Notes under the pieces: model-generated
The model's input: the letters and a program-made list of their open reading frames with translations, nothing else
Database searches by the model: none
Told to the model about the DNA's origin: nothing
Shown: positions 25,022-34,716 of the stretch, piece after piece
Layout of the letters: each line of letters opens with the position of its first letter
How positions within the stretch are numbered: position 1 is the stretch's first letter
Source of the DNA: an uncultured Porphyromonas sp.
Lineage (GTDB): Bacteria > Bacteroidota > Bacteroidia > Bacteroidales > Porphyromonadaceae
Direction: 5' to 3'
Assembly: GCF_938039215.1 (NCBI RefSeq)
Contig: NZ_CALHVI010000031.1
Coordinates: forward strand, 1 to 64,000
DNA length: 64,000 nt
Made by a program: the position numbers and the translations under genes

Positions 25022-26065
25022 ATGAAACGAAACTTTGCTGTCACCCTGCTTATGGGTGCTCTGCTCCTAGGAGCTTCAGCGCTGACTTCTTGCTCGAAGG
25101 AAAACGAGCAACCCAAGCCTAAGCCCACTCCTACTCCCGAGGAGCAGCCCAAGCCTTCGAATGGTCTTCCTGAGATCACGAAGGTTACCTTCCGCATCGG
25201 GGAGTCTCACCTGCACTCCAAGAAGGGTATTCACTTCCTCGGCAACGATGCCGTCCTGAATAACCCTCTGCTGAAGCAAGAGCAGTTCATCACCTTCGTC
25301 AAGAAGGGCAATGACTGGACGCTCGAAGCTGGGTCACCCGACCGCCTCCTTGCTATCGAGATGATCCAGTACTTCCCGAAGGACATCTCCTCAGCAGCTC
25401 CAGACTACGCTCTTTGGGTCAACTACTATGATGCTCAGGGCAAGCTGGTCAATGAAGCTTATGCTGATGCCAAGGTGCGCAGTCAGTACCAGCTCTTCCT
25501 CTATCCTACCGAAGTCAAGGCCTTCGAAGGTCAAGAAGCGATCGAGTTCGATCCTAAGAACCCCAAGAACGTACTTCGCTACGAGTACTGCGACAGTGAT
25601 CCTTGGAACAAGAGTGTCCAGAAGAGCATCAAGCAGGACCCCGAGGAGAAGCGTGTCAAGTGGCTACCTGACACCGAACCTATTGGTATGAAGGGCTACA
25701 TGCAGTTCCCCAAGGTTTCGCACTTCAAGCTCCACCTAGCACTGTGGCACGCACCTGAGGGCAAGCTTCAAGCTGGTCAGCCTGCTCCATTCTTTGCGCC
25801 CAACGAGCAGTTCACTAAGAAGGGCAGCAAGATCTTTGAAGTCTCCTTCCCTGTATATGTCTACGGGACTCGCGAATTCACGGATGAACTACGCGTTCCC
25901 CCTAGTGGCGAACCTCTGCCCCTCGACCAACTTAGAGATGACTACAAGGCTATGGCTAACAACCTTATGAAGGGTCTCAGCTCTCAAGACTGGTTGAAGA
26001 TCGCTGAAGACTTCATCCGCATCTACAAGGGTGCAGGTAGTGAAGGTGGCGGTGAAGAATTCTAG
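25022..26065 (+). CDS. paralogous lipoprotein C of TonB operon
   Basis: A 347-residue lipoprotein with lipobox LTSC (Cys24) and a Pro/Lys/Thr/Glu-rich tether (31-47). The first strand KVTFRIGESHLHSKKGIHF carries His63, His65 and His71 in the place of the His cluster of lipoprotein B. Shared segments: YYDAQGKLVNEAY, YQLFLYPTEV, YEYCDSDPW, IGMKGYMQF, EVSFPVYVYG. It is the last gene before a strong terminator. The three lipoproteins have clearly diverged and so may have separate tasks, such as different ligands or stages of transfer. Confidence 0.76.
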   Translation: MKRNFAVTLLMGALLLGASALTSCSKENEQPKPKPTPTPEEQPKPSNGLPEITKVTFRIGESHLHSKKGIHFLGNDAVLNNPLLKQEQFITFVKKGNDWTLEAGSPDRLLAIEMIQYFPKDISSAAPDYALWVNYYDAQGKLVNEAYADAKVRSQYQLFLYPTEVKAFEGQEAIEFDPKNPKNVLRYEYCDSDPWNKSVQKSIKQDPEEKRVKWLPDTEPIGMKGYMQFPKVSHFKLHLALWHAPEGKLQAGQPAPFFAPNEQFTKKGSKIFEVSFPVYVYGTREFTDELRVPPSGEPLPLDQLRDDYKAMANNLMKGLSSQDWLKIAEDFIRIYKGAGSEGGGEEF

Positions 26066-26111
26066 TCTTTAGATTCTTCTCCCTCCACGGAGACACCTTA
26101 AGATAAACGGG

Positions 26112-26153
26112 GAAGCCCCGCCCGCACTCTTCTTCGAGTGCGGGCGGGGCTTC
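26112..26153 (+). terminator. terminator of TonB-lipoprotein operon
   Basis: GAAGCCCCGCCCGCACTC pairs perfectly with its complement around a short TTCTTC-type loop, followed by TTGTTT. Confidence 0.88.
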
Positions 26154-26195
26154 TTGTTTCCGCAGGGTGCGGATGATGGAAGGGGGGAGGCAGGA

Positions 26196-28247
26196 TTACT
26201 TCTTCAGGTACTTGTCGAGCCAATTGAAGTAGGTGCGCTGCCAAAGAAGAGCATTCTGCGGACGAAGAATCCAATGGTTCTCATCGGGGTAGATCAGCAG
26301 CTCGGCAGGGATACCTCGGAGCTTCGCTGCATTGAAGGCGGCCATGCCTTGGCCTGCGAGGATGCGGTAATCACGTTCGCCGTGGATGACAAGAATAGGT
26401 GTATCCCAGTTACCCACCAGCTTGTGCGGGGAGTTGGCGAAGGTGCGCTGGGCGACAGCATTGTCCTTCTCCCAAGGCGCTCCACCCATGTCCCAGTTGG
26501 CGAACCACATTTCTTCGGTCGTCATGTACTGCATCTCGAGGTTGAAGATACCGGCGTGGGCGATGAAGGCCTTGAAACGCTTCTGGTGAACACCAGCTAG
26601 GTAGAAGACCGAATAGCCCCCGTAGCTGGCACCGACACAGCCAAGACGATCGGCATCGACCCATGGCTCCTTCTTCACTTCGTCCACTGCGGTGAGGTAG
26701 TCCTGGATGTTTTGGCCCGAATAGTCGCCACTGATCTGCTCATTCCAAGCCTTGCCGAAGCTGGGTACGCCGTGACGATTAGGAGCGATGACGACATAGC
26801 CTTGCTCGGCCATTAGACGCATGTTCCAGCGGTACGAGAAGAACTGGCTGACGGCGCTCTGAGGTCCGCCCTGACAGAAGAGCAGTGCGGGGTACTTCTT
26901 GGTCTTGTCGAAGTTCGGTGGGAGGATGACCCAGACGAGCATATTGCCACCGTCGGTGGTCTTGACCCAGCGCTTCTCGACGGAGATCGGGCTGAGGCGG
27001 TCGAGGGTCACCTTATTCTCGTGGGTAAGTTGGTCTGCTCGTCCCGTCTTTGGGTCTACGAGGTAGAGGTCGGTGGGCAGGGTGTAGCTCTGTCTACCGG
27101 CAAGGAGCTTGCCCGCCTGAAGATCCAGCGACGTGTAGTCATGCATGCCGGTAGTGATCTGGCGGATCTTTCGACCCTTGAGTGCCAGCTCCCAGAGCTG
27201 AGCTTCGGCGTGCTTCGTGGCGAGGAAGAAGATGGACTTGCTGTCAGGAGACCAGACCGTCTCGTCGACATCGTATTCGAAGCCATCGGTGAGGAAGGTC
27301 TTCTTCCCCGTCTTGAGCTCTTGGATGAAGAGGCGCTTCAGGTCGGCTTCGTAGCCGTCACGCTCCATGCTGATCCAGCTGATCTTCGATCCGTCGGGAG
27401 AGAAGCGGGGATGCGTGTCGTAGCCACCATTACCCTCGGTGATATTGCGGGTCGAGCCCGAAGCCAGGTCGTAGAGGTAGATGTCGGTATTTGTAGAGAG
27501 GGAATACTCAAGTCCCGTCTTCTTGCGGGAGGAATAAGCTAGGGTCTTCCCATCGGGGCTCCAAGAGAGTTCCTCCGAACCACCGAAGGGCTTGGTAGGA
27601 GCTTCATAGGGTTCGCCTTCTAATATGTCCTTCCCCGAAGTGATCGGCTCATTCCCCACCGAAGCGATGAAGATATGGGGGATGGTCTCTACCCACTCGT
27701 CCCAATGCTTGTACATCAGGTCGGTGACGATACGACCCGTGGCCTTCGGCAGGTCAGGATATACCTCCTTCGTACTCTTGCCGAAGGGGATCTCCTTTAT
27801 ATAAGCCAGCTTGGTCTCATCGGGTGAGAAGAGGTAGTCGGAGAGGCCGCCTTCGATACGAGTCACCTGCTTGCGGTCGGTGCCATCGGGTGCCATCGTC
27901 CAGACTTGAGGCTCGCCACTCTCCGAAGAGATATAGCTGATGCGACGACCCTGCTGGATCCAGCGGGCTGCTTGCAGACCAGCGATGCCCTTGGTGAGCT
28001 GACGGCGACCCGTGCCATTGCTTGCGATGGAGAAGAGTTCGGTGCGGATCTTATTCTCCTTGATGTTGGGGAAGCCGACACTATAGACGATGGTCTTGCC
28101 GTCGGGCGAGAGAGACGAAGCTCCGACACGTGCTAGCGAGAGCATCATCTCGGGGGTCATGTGCTGTCCTTCGTGTGCAGAGGCGGGGATAGCGCCTGCC
28201 AAAGCCGAGGCAGCGATAAGCGCAGTAAGTTGCTTCTTGATCTTCAT
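26196..28247 (-). CDS. dipeptidyl peptidase 5 (S9 prolyl oligopeptidase family)
   Basis: A 683-residue periplasmic serine peptidase with a signal peptide ending ASA-H. The beta-propeller (~30-420) has repeated SPDG motifs, and the alpha/beta hydrolase domain has GASYGG (Ser541), GERDYR (Asp626) and DENHWI (His658). Size and triad spacing are nearly those I recall for P. gingivalis DPP5 (684 residues), which releases dipeptides with hydrophobic P1 residues. It supplies peptide fuel to an asaccharolytic cell. Monocistronic, convergent with the TonB operon. Confidence 0.9.
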   Translation of the reverse strand: MKIKKQLTALIAASALAGAIPASAHEGQHMTPEMMLSLARVGASSLSPDGKTIVYSVGFPNIKENKIRTELFSIASNGTGRRQLTKGIAGLQAARWIQQGRRISYISSESGEPQVWTMAPDGTDRKQVTRIEGGLSDYLFSPDETKLAYIKEIPFGKSTKEVYPDLPKATGRIVTDLMYKHWDEWVETIPHIFIASVGNEPITSGKDILEGEPYEAPTKPFGGSEELSWSPDGKTLAYSSRKKTGLEYSLSTNTDIYLYDLASGSTRNITEGNGGYDTHPRFSPDGSKISWISMERDGYEADLKRLFIQELKTGKKTFLTDGFEYDVDETVWSPDSKSIFFLATKHAEAQLWELALKGRKIRQITTGMHDYTSLDLQAGKLLAGRQSYTLPTDLYLVDPKTGRADQLTHENKVTLDRLSPISVEKRWVKTTDGGNMLVWVILPPNFDKTKKYPALLFCQGGPQSAVSQFFSYRWNMRLMAEQGYVVIAPNRHGVPSFGKAWNEQISGDYSGQNIQDYLTAVDEVKKEPWVDADRLGCVGASYGGYSVFYLAGVHQKRFKAFIAHAGIFNLEMQYMTTEEMWFANWDMGGAPWEKDNAVAQRTFANSPHKLVGNWDTPILVIHGERDYRILAGQGMAAFNAAKLRGIPAELLIYPDENHWILRPQNALLWQRTYFNWLDKYLKK

Positions 28248-28301
28248 AGGATATATGTATAGATGTGTAAGAGCTGAGGGAGAAAGGATGCTGTCGAGAT
28301 G

Positions 28302-30140
28302 CTAAGCGAAGTGCAGATGCAAGGCTTCCTTGAGCTTGAGCACATCGGGATTGCTCTCGGCGAGCTTACGCAGTCGGTCCTCGGGGGTGAGGATGACTTG
28401 GGCCTGCTCTTCGGGATTCTTCTCTCGAAGGGTGAGGCTGAGCGTACTATTCTGGAGCGTCGTACGCAGGAAGGTCTCTAGCTGCAGGTGCACTTCCATC
28501 ACAGTTGTGCGGATAGCATCCCCTGGAGGTAGGGCCACCTCTGCCGTCGTCCCTTCGAGGAGCGTAGGGAGCTCTGCCTTGAGGATATTGCGACAGATGA
28601 TCTGCTCGGGGCGAAGCTCTCGCTCGACGAAGCGCACCCAAGCTCGCTGGAGATCTTCCTCAGTGAAGGGCTGATCCTCCGTGGGGGGAGCGGGAGTAGC
28701 GGTCGAAGCTACGGCTTCGGTCTCTACGGGGGTAGCACGTCGGCGTGCCCCGAAGAGTCGCTGCGTGGGTCTGCCTGCAGGGGCAGGCGGAGTCACGCTC
28801 TCGGAGCGAGGTGCTGCGGGGGGAGTCGCAGAGCGAGGCTGAGGGGTAGGGGTACTAGGAGCGGACGCACTAGGGGCGGGCTCCGTCCTCACGGGTGCGG
28901 GAGCAGGCTGGGGTGCGACGGGCTGTGGAGCGACCTGAGGTTGGGGGTGCGACGCTACGGCATTCCCTTGGGGGGCCGTCTGGGGCGAAGGGCTGGACTG
29001 AGGTGGGCTCTGAGGCGAAGGCGCTGGGGCTAGCTCAGAGCCGGTGCGAAAAAGGGAGATCAGACTGAGGAAGCTCAGTTCTAAGAGGAGACGGCGGTTG
29101 GTCGCTGTCCGATACTGCTGATCGGCCTGCACAAGGGTCTTCAGTGCGCCAAAGAGGCTGGCGGCGGGGCACTGCTGGGCGATACGCTGGTAGGAGGCAG
29201 CCACCTCGGCGGGCTTCTCCAGCAGAGAGAGCGTGTCGGGGTGCTGAGCCACTAAGAGGTCTCTGACGAAGGACGAGAGCCCCGAGAGGATCGTTTGCCC
29301 CTCGAAGCCCTTACCGAGCAGCTCATCCAGCAGGAGAAGCAATCCCCGATAATCCCCCGCTAAGAGGAGCTCGAAGGTGCGGATGAAGTACGTATAGTCG
29401 AGGACATTCAGGCTCTCGAGGGCATGCTCATAGGTAATATGTCCGCCAGCGAAGCTCGCTATGCGGTCAAACATGGAGAGCGCATCTCGCATCCCGCCAT
29501 CCGCCTTCTCAGCGATCAGTCCGAGTGCAGCTTCTTCGGCCTCGATGCCTTCGCTCTCAGCCACATACTTCAGATGCTGGGTGATGTCGGGGACGGTGAT
29601 CCGCTTGAAGTCATAGATCTGACAGCGGGAGAGGATCGTGGGCAGGATCTTATGCTTCTCCGTCGTAGCGAGGATGAAGATCGCATAGGAGGGGGGCTCT
29701 TCGAGGGTCTTGAGGAAGGCATTGAAGGCCGCCGAGGAGAGCATGTGCACCTCGTCGATGATGTAGACCTTGTAGCGCCCCAGAGCGGGAGGCATGAGCA
29801 CCTGCTCGGTGAGCTGGCGGATATCCTCGACGGAATTATTGGACGCAGCGTCCAGCTCGAAGATATTGAAGGAGCGCTGCTCGTTGAAGGCTCGGCAACT
29901 CTCACACGCATTGCACGCCTCGCCTTCGGGGGAGAGGTTCATGCAGTTGATGGTCTTAGCTAGCACTCGGGCCGCCGTGGTCTTCCCGACCCCTCGAGGT
30001 CCACAGAAGAGGTAGGCATGAGAGAGCTTGCCCGAGAGTACCGCCGTACGGAGCGTAGAGGCCATAGCCCCTTGGCCTACGATACTCTGGAAGGTATCGG
30101 GGCGGTACTTGCGTGCGGAGACGACGTAGTGGTCTGTCAT
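28302..30140 (-). CDS. dnaX: DNA polymerase III subunit gamma/tau
   Basis: The clamp-loader ATPase: Walker A GPRGVGKTTAAR, a zinc module with Cys residues in CMNLSPEGEACNACESC, Walker B YIIDEVHML, and sensor motifs LATTEKHKILPTILSRC. Domain III follows, then a Pro/Ala/Gln-rich linker at roughly 385-490 and a C-terminal tau-like domain. 612 residues is normal for Bacteroidetes. No obvious slippery A-run for a gamma-producing frameshift was seen. A -7 element on the minus strand (TATCTTTG, 30205-30212) lies 65 bp upstream. Confidence 0.95.
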   Translation of the reverse strand: MTDHYVVSARKYRPDTFQSIVGQGAMASTLRTAVLSGKLSHAYLFCGPRGVGKTTAARVLAKTINCMNLSPEGEACNACESCRAFNEQRSFNIFELDAASNNSVEDIRQLTEQVLMPPALGRYKVYIIDEVHMLSSAAFNAFLKTLEEPPSYAIFILATTEKHKILPTILSRCQIYDFKRITVPDITQHLKYVAESEGIEAEEAALGLIAEKADGGMRDALSMFDRIASFAGGHITYEHALESLNVLDYTYFIRTFELLLAGDYRGLLLLLDELLGKGFEGQTILSGLSSFVRDLLVAQHPDTLSLLEKPAEVAASYQRIAQQCPAASLFGALKTLVQADQQYRTATNRRLLLELSFLSLISLFRTGSELAPAPSPQSPPQSSPSPQTAPQGNAVASHPQPQVAPQPVAPQPAPAPVRTEPAPSASAPSTPTPQPRSATPPAAPRSESVTPPAPAGRPTQRLFGARRRATPVETEAVASTATPAPPTEDQPFTEEDLQRAWVRFVERELRPEQIICRNILKAELPTLLEGTTAEVALPPGDAIRTTVMEVHLQLETFLRTTLQNSTLSLTLREKNPEEQAQVILTPEDRLRKLAESNPDVLKLKEALHLHFA

Positions 30141-30230
30141 TAGTTTGTTCTCGATGCTAGGAGTTCGTCCTCAGGGTAAAACCACCCATTTCGGAGCGTA
30201 GGAACAAAGATACGTATTAGGGTCGGAAAA

Positions 30231-30318
30231 CGACCTACCGTAGGTCGCCGAAAAAACCTACTGTGGGTCGCATCGACGACCTACTGTGGGTCGGTCAGGC
30301 GACCCACAGTAGGTTTTC
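30231..30318. repeat. 23-bp-period palindrome array, copy 3 (four units)
   Basis: Centres lie at 30239, 30262, 30285 and 30308. It lies in the divergent gap between dnaX and the carboxynorspermidine synthase gene, immediately upstream of the dnaX -7 element. Confidence 0.92.
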
Positions 30319-30404
30319 TTTGCCCCCCACTTAGGGCTCTTCCTCCGAGGCATCGAAAAGGTCAAGGTAAGATCATCGGAGCGAGTCGCTTCCTCTACTT
30401 TTCG

Positions 30405-30412
30405 TATCTTTG
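30405..30412 (+). promoter_or_regulatory. -7 element of carboxynorspermidine synthase gene
   Basis: TATCTTTG lies 81 bp before the ATG. No -33 TTG at the expected distance. Confidence 0.5.
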
Positions 30413-30492
30413 TGGCAGTCTATACCCATAGTGGGTGAGACACCACATTCGATCAATCAATATCCTTTAGTCCAAGAAGACAGAAATAGCGT

Positions 30493-31686
30493 ATGGGAAG
30501 AGTCCTCATTATCGGTGCCGGCGGTGTCGGCACGGTAGTGGCCAAGAAGGTGGCACAGAATAGCGACGTATTCACTGAGATCATGCTCGCTAGCCGCACC
30601 AAGAGTAAGTGCGATAAGATCGCCTCCGAAATCACCAACGTCAAGATCCAGACGGCTGCCGTCGATGCTGACAACGTGCCCGAGCTAGTGGCCCTGATGA
30701 AGGCCTTCAAGCCCGAGCTCGTCATCAACGTAGCCCTACCCTATCAGGATCTCCACATCATGGATGCCTGCCTAGAGGCTGGTGTGAACTACCTCGACAC
30801 GGCGAACTATGAGCCGCTGGACGAAGCGAAGTTTGAGTACAGCTGGCAGTGGGCCTATAAGCAGCGCTTCGAGGAAGCGGGGCTGACGGCTATCCTCGGC
30901 TGTGGCTTCGACCCTGGAGTCACGGGGGTCTTCACCGCCTATGCGGCCAAGCATCACTTCGACGAGATCCACTACCTCGATATCGTCGACTGCAATGGAG
31001 GCGACCACCACAAGGCCTTCGCTACGAACTTCAACCCCGAGATCAACATCCGTGAGATCACCCAGAAGGGGAAGTACTACGAAGATGGCCAGTGGCGCGA
31101 GACCGAGCCTCAGGAGATCCACAAGCCTCTGACCTACCCAGGTATCGGTGTCCGTGAATCCTACCTCCTCTACCACGAAGAGCTGGAGTCGCTCGTCAAG
31201 AACTACCCCACCCTGCGTCGTGCACGCTTCTGGATGACCTTCGGGCAGGAATACCTCACCCACCTACGCGTCATGCAGAATATCGGGATCACCCGCATCG
31301 ACCCCGTCCTCTACAACGGTGTAGAGATCGTGCCTATCCAGTTCCTCAAGGCCATCCTCCCCAATCCTGGAGAGCTCGGTGAGAACTACACCGGCGAGAC
31401 CTCCATCGGTTGCCGTATCCGTGGTATCAAGGACGGCAAGGAGAGGACTTACTACGTCTGGAACAACTGCAGCCATCAGGCCGCTTATCAGGAGACGGGC
31501 GCTCAGGGCGTAAGCTACACGACGGGCGTACCCGCTACCATCGGCGCGCTGATGTTCTTCAAGGGGCTCTGGCGCCGCCCAGGGGTCTACAACGTCGAGG
31601 AATTCGACCCAGATCCCTTCATGGAGCAACTCATGAAGCAGGGTCTGCCCTGGCATGAGCAGTTCGACATCGACCTCGAACTCTGA
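30493..31686 (+). CDS. carboxynorspermidine synthase (saccharopine dehydrogenase family)
   Basis: A 397-residue NADPH-dependent enzyme that condenses a diamine with aspartate semialdehyde in the alternative polyamine route. N-terminal Rossmann loop GAGGVGTVVAKK (residues 8-19), then ALPYQDLHIMDACLEAGVNYLD and the CGFDPGVTGVF segment typical of this subfamily, as opposed to lysine-pathway saccharopine dehydrogenases. The partner decarboxylase gene (nspC) is not in the window. It is followed by a hairpin terminator and is probably monocistronic. Substrate assignment rests on subfamily resemblance. Confidence 0.88.
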   Translation: MGRVLIIGAGGVGTVVAKKVAQNSDVFTEIMLASRTKSKCDKIASEITNVKIQTAAVDADNVPELVALMKAFKPELVINVALPYQDLHIMDACLEAGVNYLDTANYEPLDEAKFEYSWQWAYKQRFEEAGLTAILGCGFDPGVTGVFTAYAAKHHFDEIHYLDIVDCNGGDHHKAFATNFNPEINIREITQKGKYYEDGQWRETEPQEIHKPLTYPGIGVRESYLLYHEELESLVKNYPTLRRARFWMTFGQEYLTHLRVMQNIGITRIDPVLYNGVEIVPIQFLKAILPNPGELGENYTGETSIGCRIRGIKDGKERTYYVWNNCSHQAAYQETGAQGVSYTTGVPATIGALMFFKGLWRRPGVYNVEEFDPDPFMEQLMKQGLPWHEQFDIDLEL

Positions 31687-31714
31687 TCTCTCCTCACACA
31701 TCCAAGCACACATG

Positions 31715-31776
31715 ACAGAGGCTGTATCCTTCGCTTAATCCCCACTGGGGACAAGGTCAGGGTACAGCCTCTGCCT
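31715..31776 (+). terminator. terminator after carboxynorspermidine synthase gene
   Basis: ACAGAGGCTGTATCCT pairs with AGGGTACAGCCTCTG across a 28-base structured loop, followed by CCTTTACC. Confidence 0.65.
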
Positions 31777-31822
31777 TTACCATACACCTCACACATCACA
31801 CACATCTTTTCTTCTACCGATC

Positions 31823-32338
31823 ATGAATGTCCTACTCATCGTAGACCCTCAGAACGATTTCATCACAGGTAGCCTCCCCGTCCCAGGAGCTGCCGCAGCT
31901 ATGGACTACATCACCGCTTGGACCCGAGAGCACCATGCGGAGTACGATGCCATCGTCGTCACAATGGACCAGCATCCTGCTGATCACTGTAGCTTCGACG
32001 TACAGGGTGGCCAGTGGCCCATCCACTGCATACGCTTCACCGTCGGGGCAGCCCTCTATCCCCCACTAGCGGATGTCATCATGGATCTCAAGCGCAAGGG
32101 CATGAACGTACTCTTCATCCCCAAGGCGATGACCCGCCAGAAGGATGCCTACAGCGCCTTCCATGATGCCGTGCCCGACCTACTGATGAATGCCATGCGC
32201 ATCGACATAGCAGGTCTAGCTGGTGACTACTGCGTCAAGTGCACCATCGAAGACCTACGTCGCCTGCTCTACACCACAGAGATCCGCACCATCGACGAAG
32301 GGATCGCTTGGATCGGAGAGCCGCAGCCCCTCCTCTAG
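31823..32338 (+). CDS. nicotinamidase-like isochorismatase family hydrolase
   Basis: A 171-residue cysteine hydrolase fold protein. The triad residues are Asp8 (LLIVDPQNDF), Lys101 (IPKAM) and Cys137 (GDYCVK), and DQHPADHCSF supplies the metal-site Asp/His, as in PncA, which deamidates nicotinamide for NAD salvage. It is short for PncA (about 180-210 residues) because loops are reduced, yet all catalytic positions are present. It lies 37 bp before the M3 peptidase gene and could be co-transcribed with it. Confidence 0.85.
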   Translation: MNVLLIVDPQNDFITGSLPVPGAAAAMDYITAWTREHHAEYDAIVVTMDQHPADHCSFDVQGGQWPIHCIRFTVGAALYPPLADVIMDLKRKGMNVLFIPKAMTRQKDAYSAFHDAVPDLLMNAMRIDIAGLAGDYCVKCTIEDLRRLLYTTEIRTIDEGIAWIGEPQPLL

Positions 32339-32375
32339 TCCCCACACACTACACGACTAGCTAAACCATACGACA

Positions 32376-34481
32376 ATGAAACGATTTATCGCTACCCTTA
32401 GCCTCCTAGCTATGCTCGCAGCCTGTCACTCCTCCTCGACGAAGGAGAACCCGCTACTCACAGAGAGCACCCTAGACTATCAAGCTCCTGACTTCACCAA
32501 GATCCGTCCCGAGCACTTCATCCCTGCCATCGAAGAGGGGATACGCATCCAGCTGGCCGAGATCGACAGCATCACGCAGAATGCAGAAGCTCCCACCTTC
32601 GAGAACACAGTCCTCGCCTATGAGAAGTCAGGACGACTCCTCGCTCGTGCGACCTCCATCCTCTCGGGGCTTGTCGGTGCCGACGGCACGGAGGAGCTGC
32701 AGAAGATCGACGAGGAGACGACCCCCATGCTCTCCGATCATCAGGATGCCCTCCTGCTGAACGAGAAGCTCTTCGCCCGCATCAAGGCCGTCTACGATCA
32801 GCGCTCTAGTCTCCAAGGCGAAGACCTTCGCCTCACCGAAGTGATCTATGATCAGTTCGTCCACGAAGGTGCCCTTCTCTCCCCCCAAGACAAGGAGGAG
32901 CTCAAGAAGATCAACAGCGAGATCGCCGTCCTTCAGACCAAGTTCACCAATCAAGTGAATGCAGGGACTAAGGCCGCTGCCGTCCTCGTAGATCGAGTAG
33001 AAGAGCTCGATGGTCTCTCCGAAGAAGCCATCGCTCGTGCTGCCGAAGCGGCTACCCAGTCTGGGCAGAAGGGCAAGTACCTCCTCGAGCAAACCAACAC
33101 CACTCGTCCTGGCTACATCGCCGAGCTGAACAACCGAGACCTGCGTCGTCGTGTGCTCGAAGCCTCCCTCAATCGCTGCTCAGCAGCCGATAGCACGGGC
33201 ACGCATGCCACGATCACCCGCATCGCAGAGCTTCGTGCTTCCAAGGCGAAGCTCCTTGGCTTCCCCAGCTTCTCCGCTTGGGCACTAAGCGATCAGATGG
33301 CTCAGCGTCCCGAGGCCGTCCTGCGCCTAGTCGATCAGCTCGCTCCAGCCTGCCGCACCAAGGTCGCCGAAGATGCAGCCGAGCTACAAGCCTTCGCTCA
33401 AAAGACCGAGGGCAAGGAGTTCAAGCTTGAGGCTTGGGACTGGGACTATTATGCAGAACGTCTGAAGAAGGAGAAGTTCGACCTCAATGAGGCTGACCTC
33501 AAACCCTACTTCGTCCTAGATAGTGTCCTAGAGAATGGGATCTTCTTCGCTGCTAACCGCCTCTATGGCCTGACCTTCAAGCCTCGCCCCGACATCCCCG
33601 TCTACGCAGATGGGGTGAAGGTCTATGAGGTCTTCGACAAGGACAACACTCCTCTAGCCCTCTTCTACACCGACTACTTCCGTCGTCCTACCAAGACAGG
33701 TGGTGCTTGGATGTCCAACTTCGTCCAGCAGAGCACGCTCTTCGGTACGAAGCCTGTCATCTACAACGTCTGCAACTTCCCCGCCCCTGCCAAGGGTGCT
33801 CCTGCCTTCCTCTCTTCGGACAACGTCGAGACGATGTTCCATGAGTTCGGGCACGCACTCCACGGGATCTTCGCTTCGCAGAAGTACGAGACCCTCTCGG
33901 GGACAAATACCCCACGAGACTTCGTCGAGATGCCTTCGCAGTTCAATGAGCATTGGATGACTGACTCCGTCGTCCTTCACAACTACGCACGTCACTACAA
34001 GACGGGTGAGCCTATGCCACAGGAACTGATCGACAAGTTCAAGGCTTCGGCGAACTTCGGGCAGTCCTATGCACTCGGTGAGAATCTCGCTTCCGTCACC
34101 ATCGATATGGCATGGGGACTTCTCCCTGCTGGAACTAAGATCACCGATGTGGATGCCTTCGAGCGTGAAGCGCTCACCAAGTCAGGCCTTCCCTTCACCC
34201 TAGTACCTCCCCGCTACCGCTCGGCCTACTATCTCCATGTCTTCGGTGGTGGCTATGCCTCGGGCTACTATTCGTACCTCTGGACCGAAGTCCTTGATGA
34301 CAACATCTTCGACTGGTTCCAGGCGCATGGCGGTATGACCCGTGAGAATGGTCAGCGCTTCCGTGACCTCGTCATCTCACGAGGCAACACGAAGCCCGTC
34401 GGCACGTTCTTCACCGAATTCACAGGCCTCACCGAGCCCGACATGTTGAGCCTGCTGCGCTCACGTGGCCTCGCAAAGTAA
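32376..34481 (+). CDS. M3 family oligopeptidase/peptidyl-dipeptidase lipoprotein
   Basis: A 701-residue zinc metallopeptidase of the thimet oligopeptidase/Dcp family. Zinc motif HEFGH at 489-493, with the following HGIFASQKYETLSGTNTPRDFVEMPSQ region supplying the third ligand Glu. A lipoprotein signal (lipobox LAAC, Cys17) places it on a membrane facing the periplasm, unlike cytoplasmic OpdA. It cleaves short peptides released by surface proteases. The C-terminal block with RYRSAYYLHVFGGGYASGYYSY is typical of the family. Ends at a bidirectional terminator. Confidence 0.93.
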   Translation: MKRFIATLSLLAMLAACHSSSTKENPLLTESTLDYQAPDFTKIRPEHFIPAIEEGIRIQLAEIDSITQNAEAPTFENTVLAYEKSGRLLARATSILSGLVGADGTEELQKIDEETTPMLSDHQDALLLNEKLFARIKAVYDQRSSLQGEDLRLTEVIYDQFVHEGALLSPQDKEELKKINSEIAVLQTKFTNQVNAGTKAAAVLVDRVEELDGLSEEAIARAAEAATQSGQKGKYLLEQTNTTRPGYIAELNNRDLRRRVLEASLNRCSAADSTGTHATITRIAELRASKAKLLGFPSFSAWALSDQMAQRPEAVLRLVDQLAPACRTKVAEDAAELQAFAQKTEGKEFKLEAWDWDYYAERLKKEKFDLNEADLKPYFVLDSVLENGIFFAANRLYGLTFKPRPDIPVYADGVKVYEVFDKDNTPLALFYTDYFRRPTKTGGAWMSNFVQQSTLFGTKPVIYNVCNFPAPAKGAPAFLSSDNVETMFHEFGHALHGIFASQKYETLSGTNTPRDFVEMPSQFNEHWMTDSVVLHNYARHYKTGEPMPQELIDKFKASANFGQSYALGENLASVTIDMAWGLLPAGTKITDVDAFEREALTKSGLPFTLVPPRYRSAYYLHVFGGGYASGYYSYLWTEVLDDNIFDWFQAHGGMTRENGQRFRDLVISRGNTKPVGTFFTEFTGLTEPDMLSLLRSRGLAK

Positions 34482-34502
34482 GCCCCGACCTCCCCAAATA
34501 GC

Positions 34503-34540
34503 CAGCCCCGAGCATCAGACAGTCTGATGCTCGGGGCTGA
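34503..34540. terminator. bidirectional terminator between M3 peptidase and cobB genes
   Basis: AGCCCCGAGCATCAGA pairs perfectly with TCTGATGCTCGGGGCT around a three-base loop, in a convergent gap. Confidence 0.8.
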
Positions 34541-34716
34541 CTCATTTCTATTATCTGGGTAGGAAAATCGCCTTCGTCTCCATTCCTCAAGAAGAGTTCC
34601 AAAGACCGCTCATTTCACCTGCCTTCATTTCGCTCCATCGAAGGGCGAGACTTCCCGCTCACCAAGCGGGATCTACCGCTCCTTTCTCCCCTTCTTCCCC
34701 AAGGGCAAAAAAGTGA

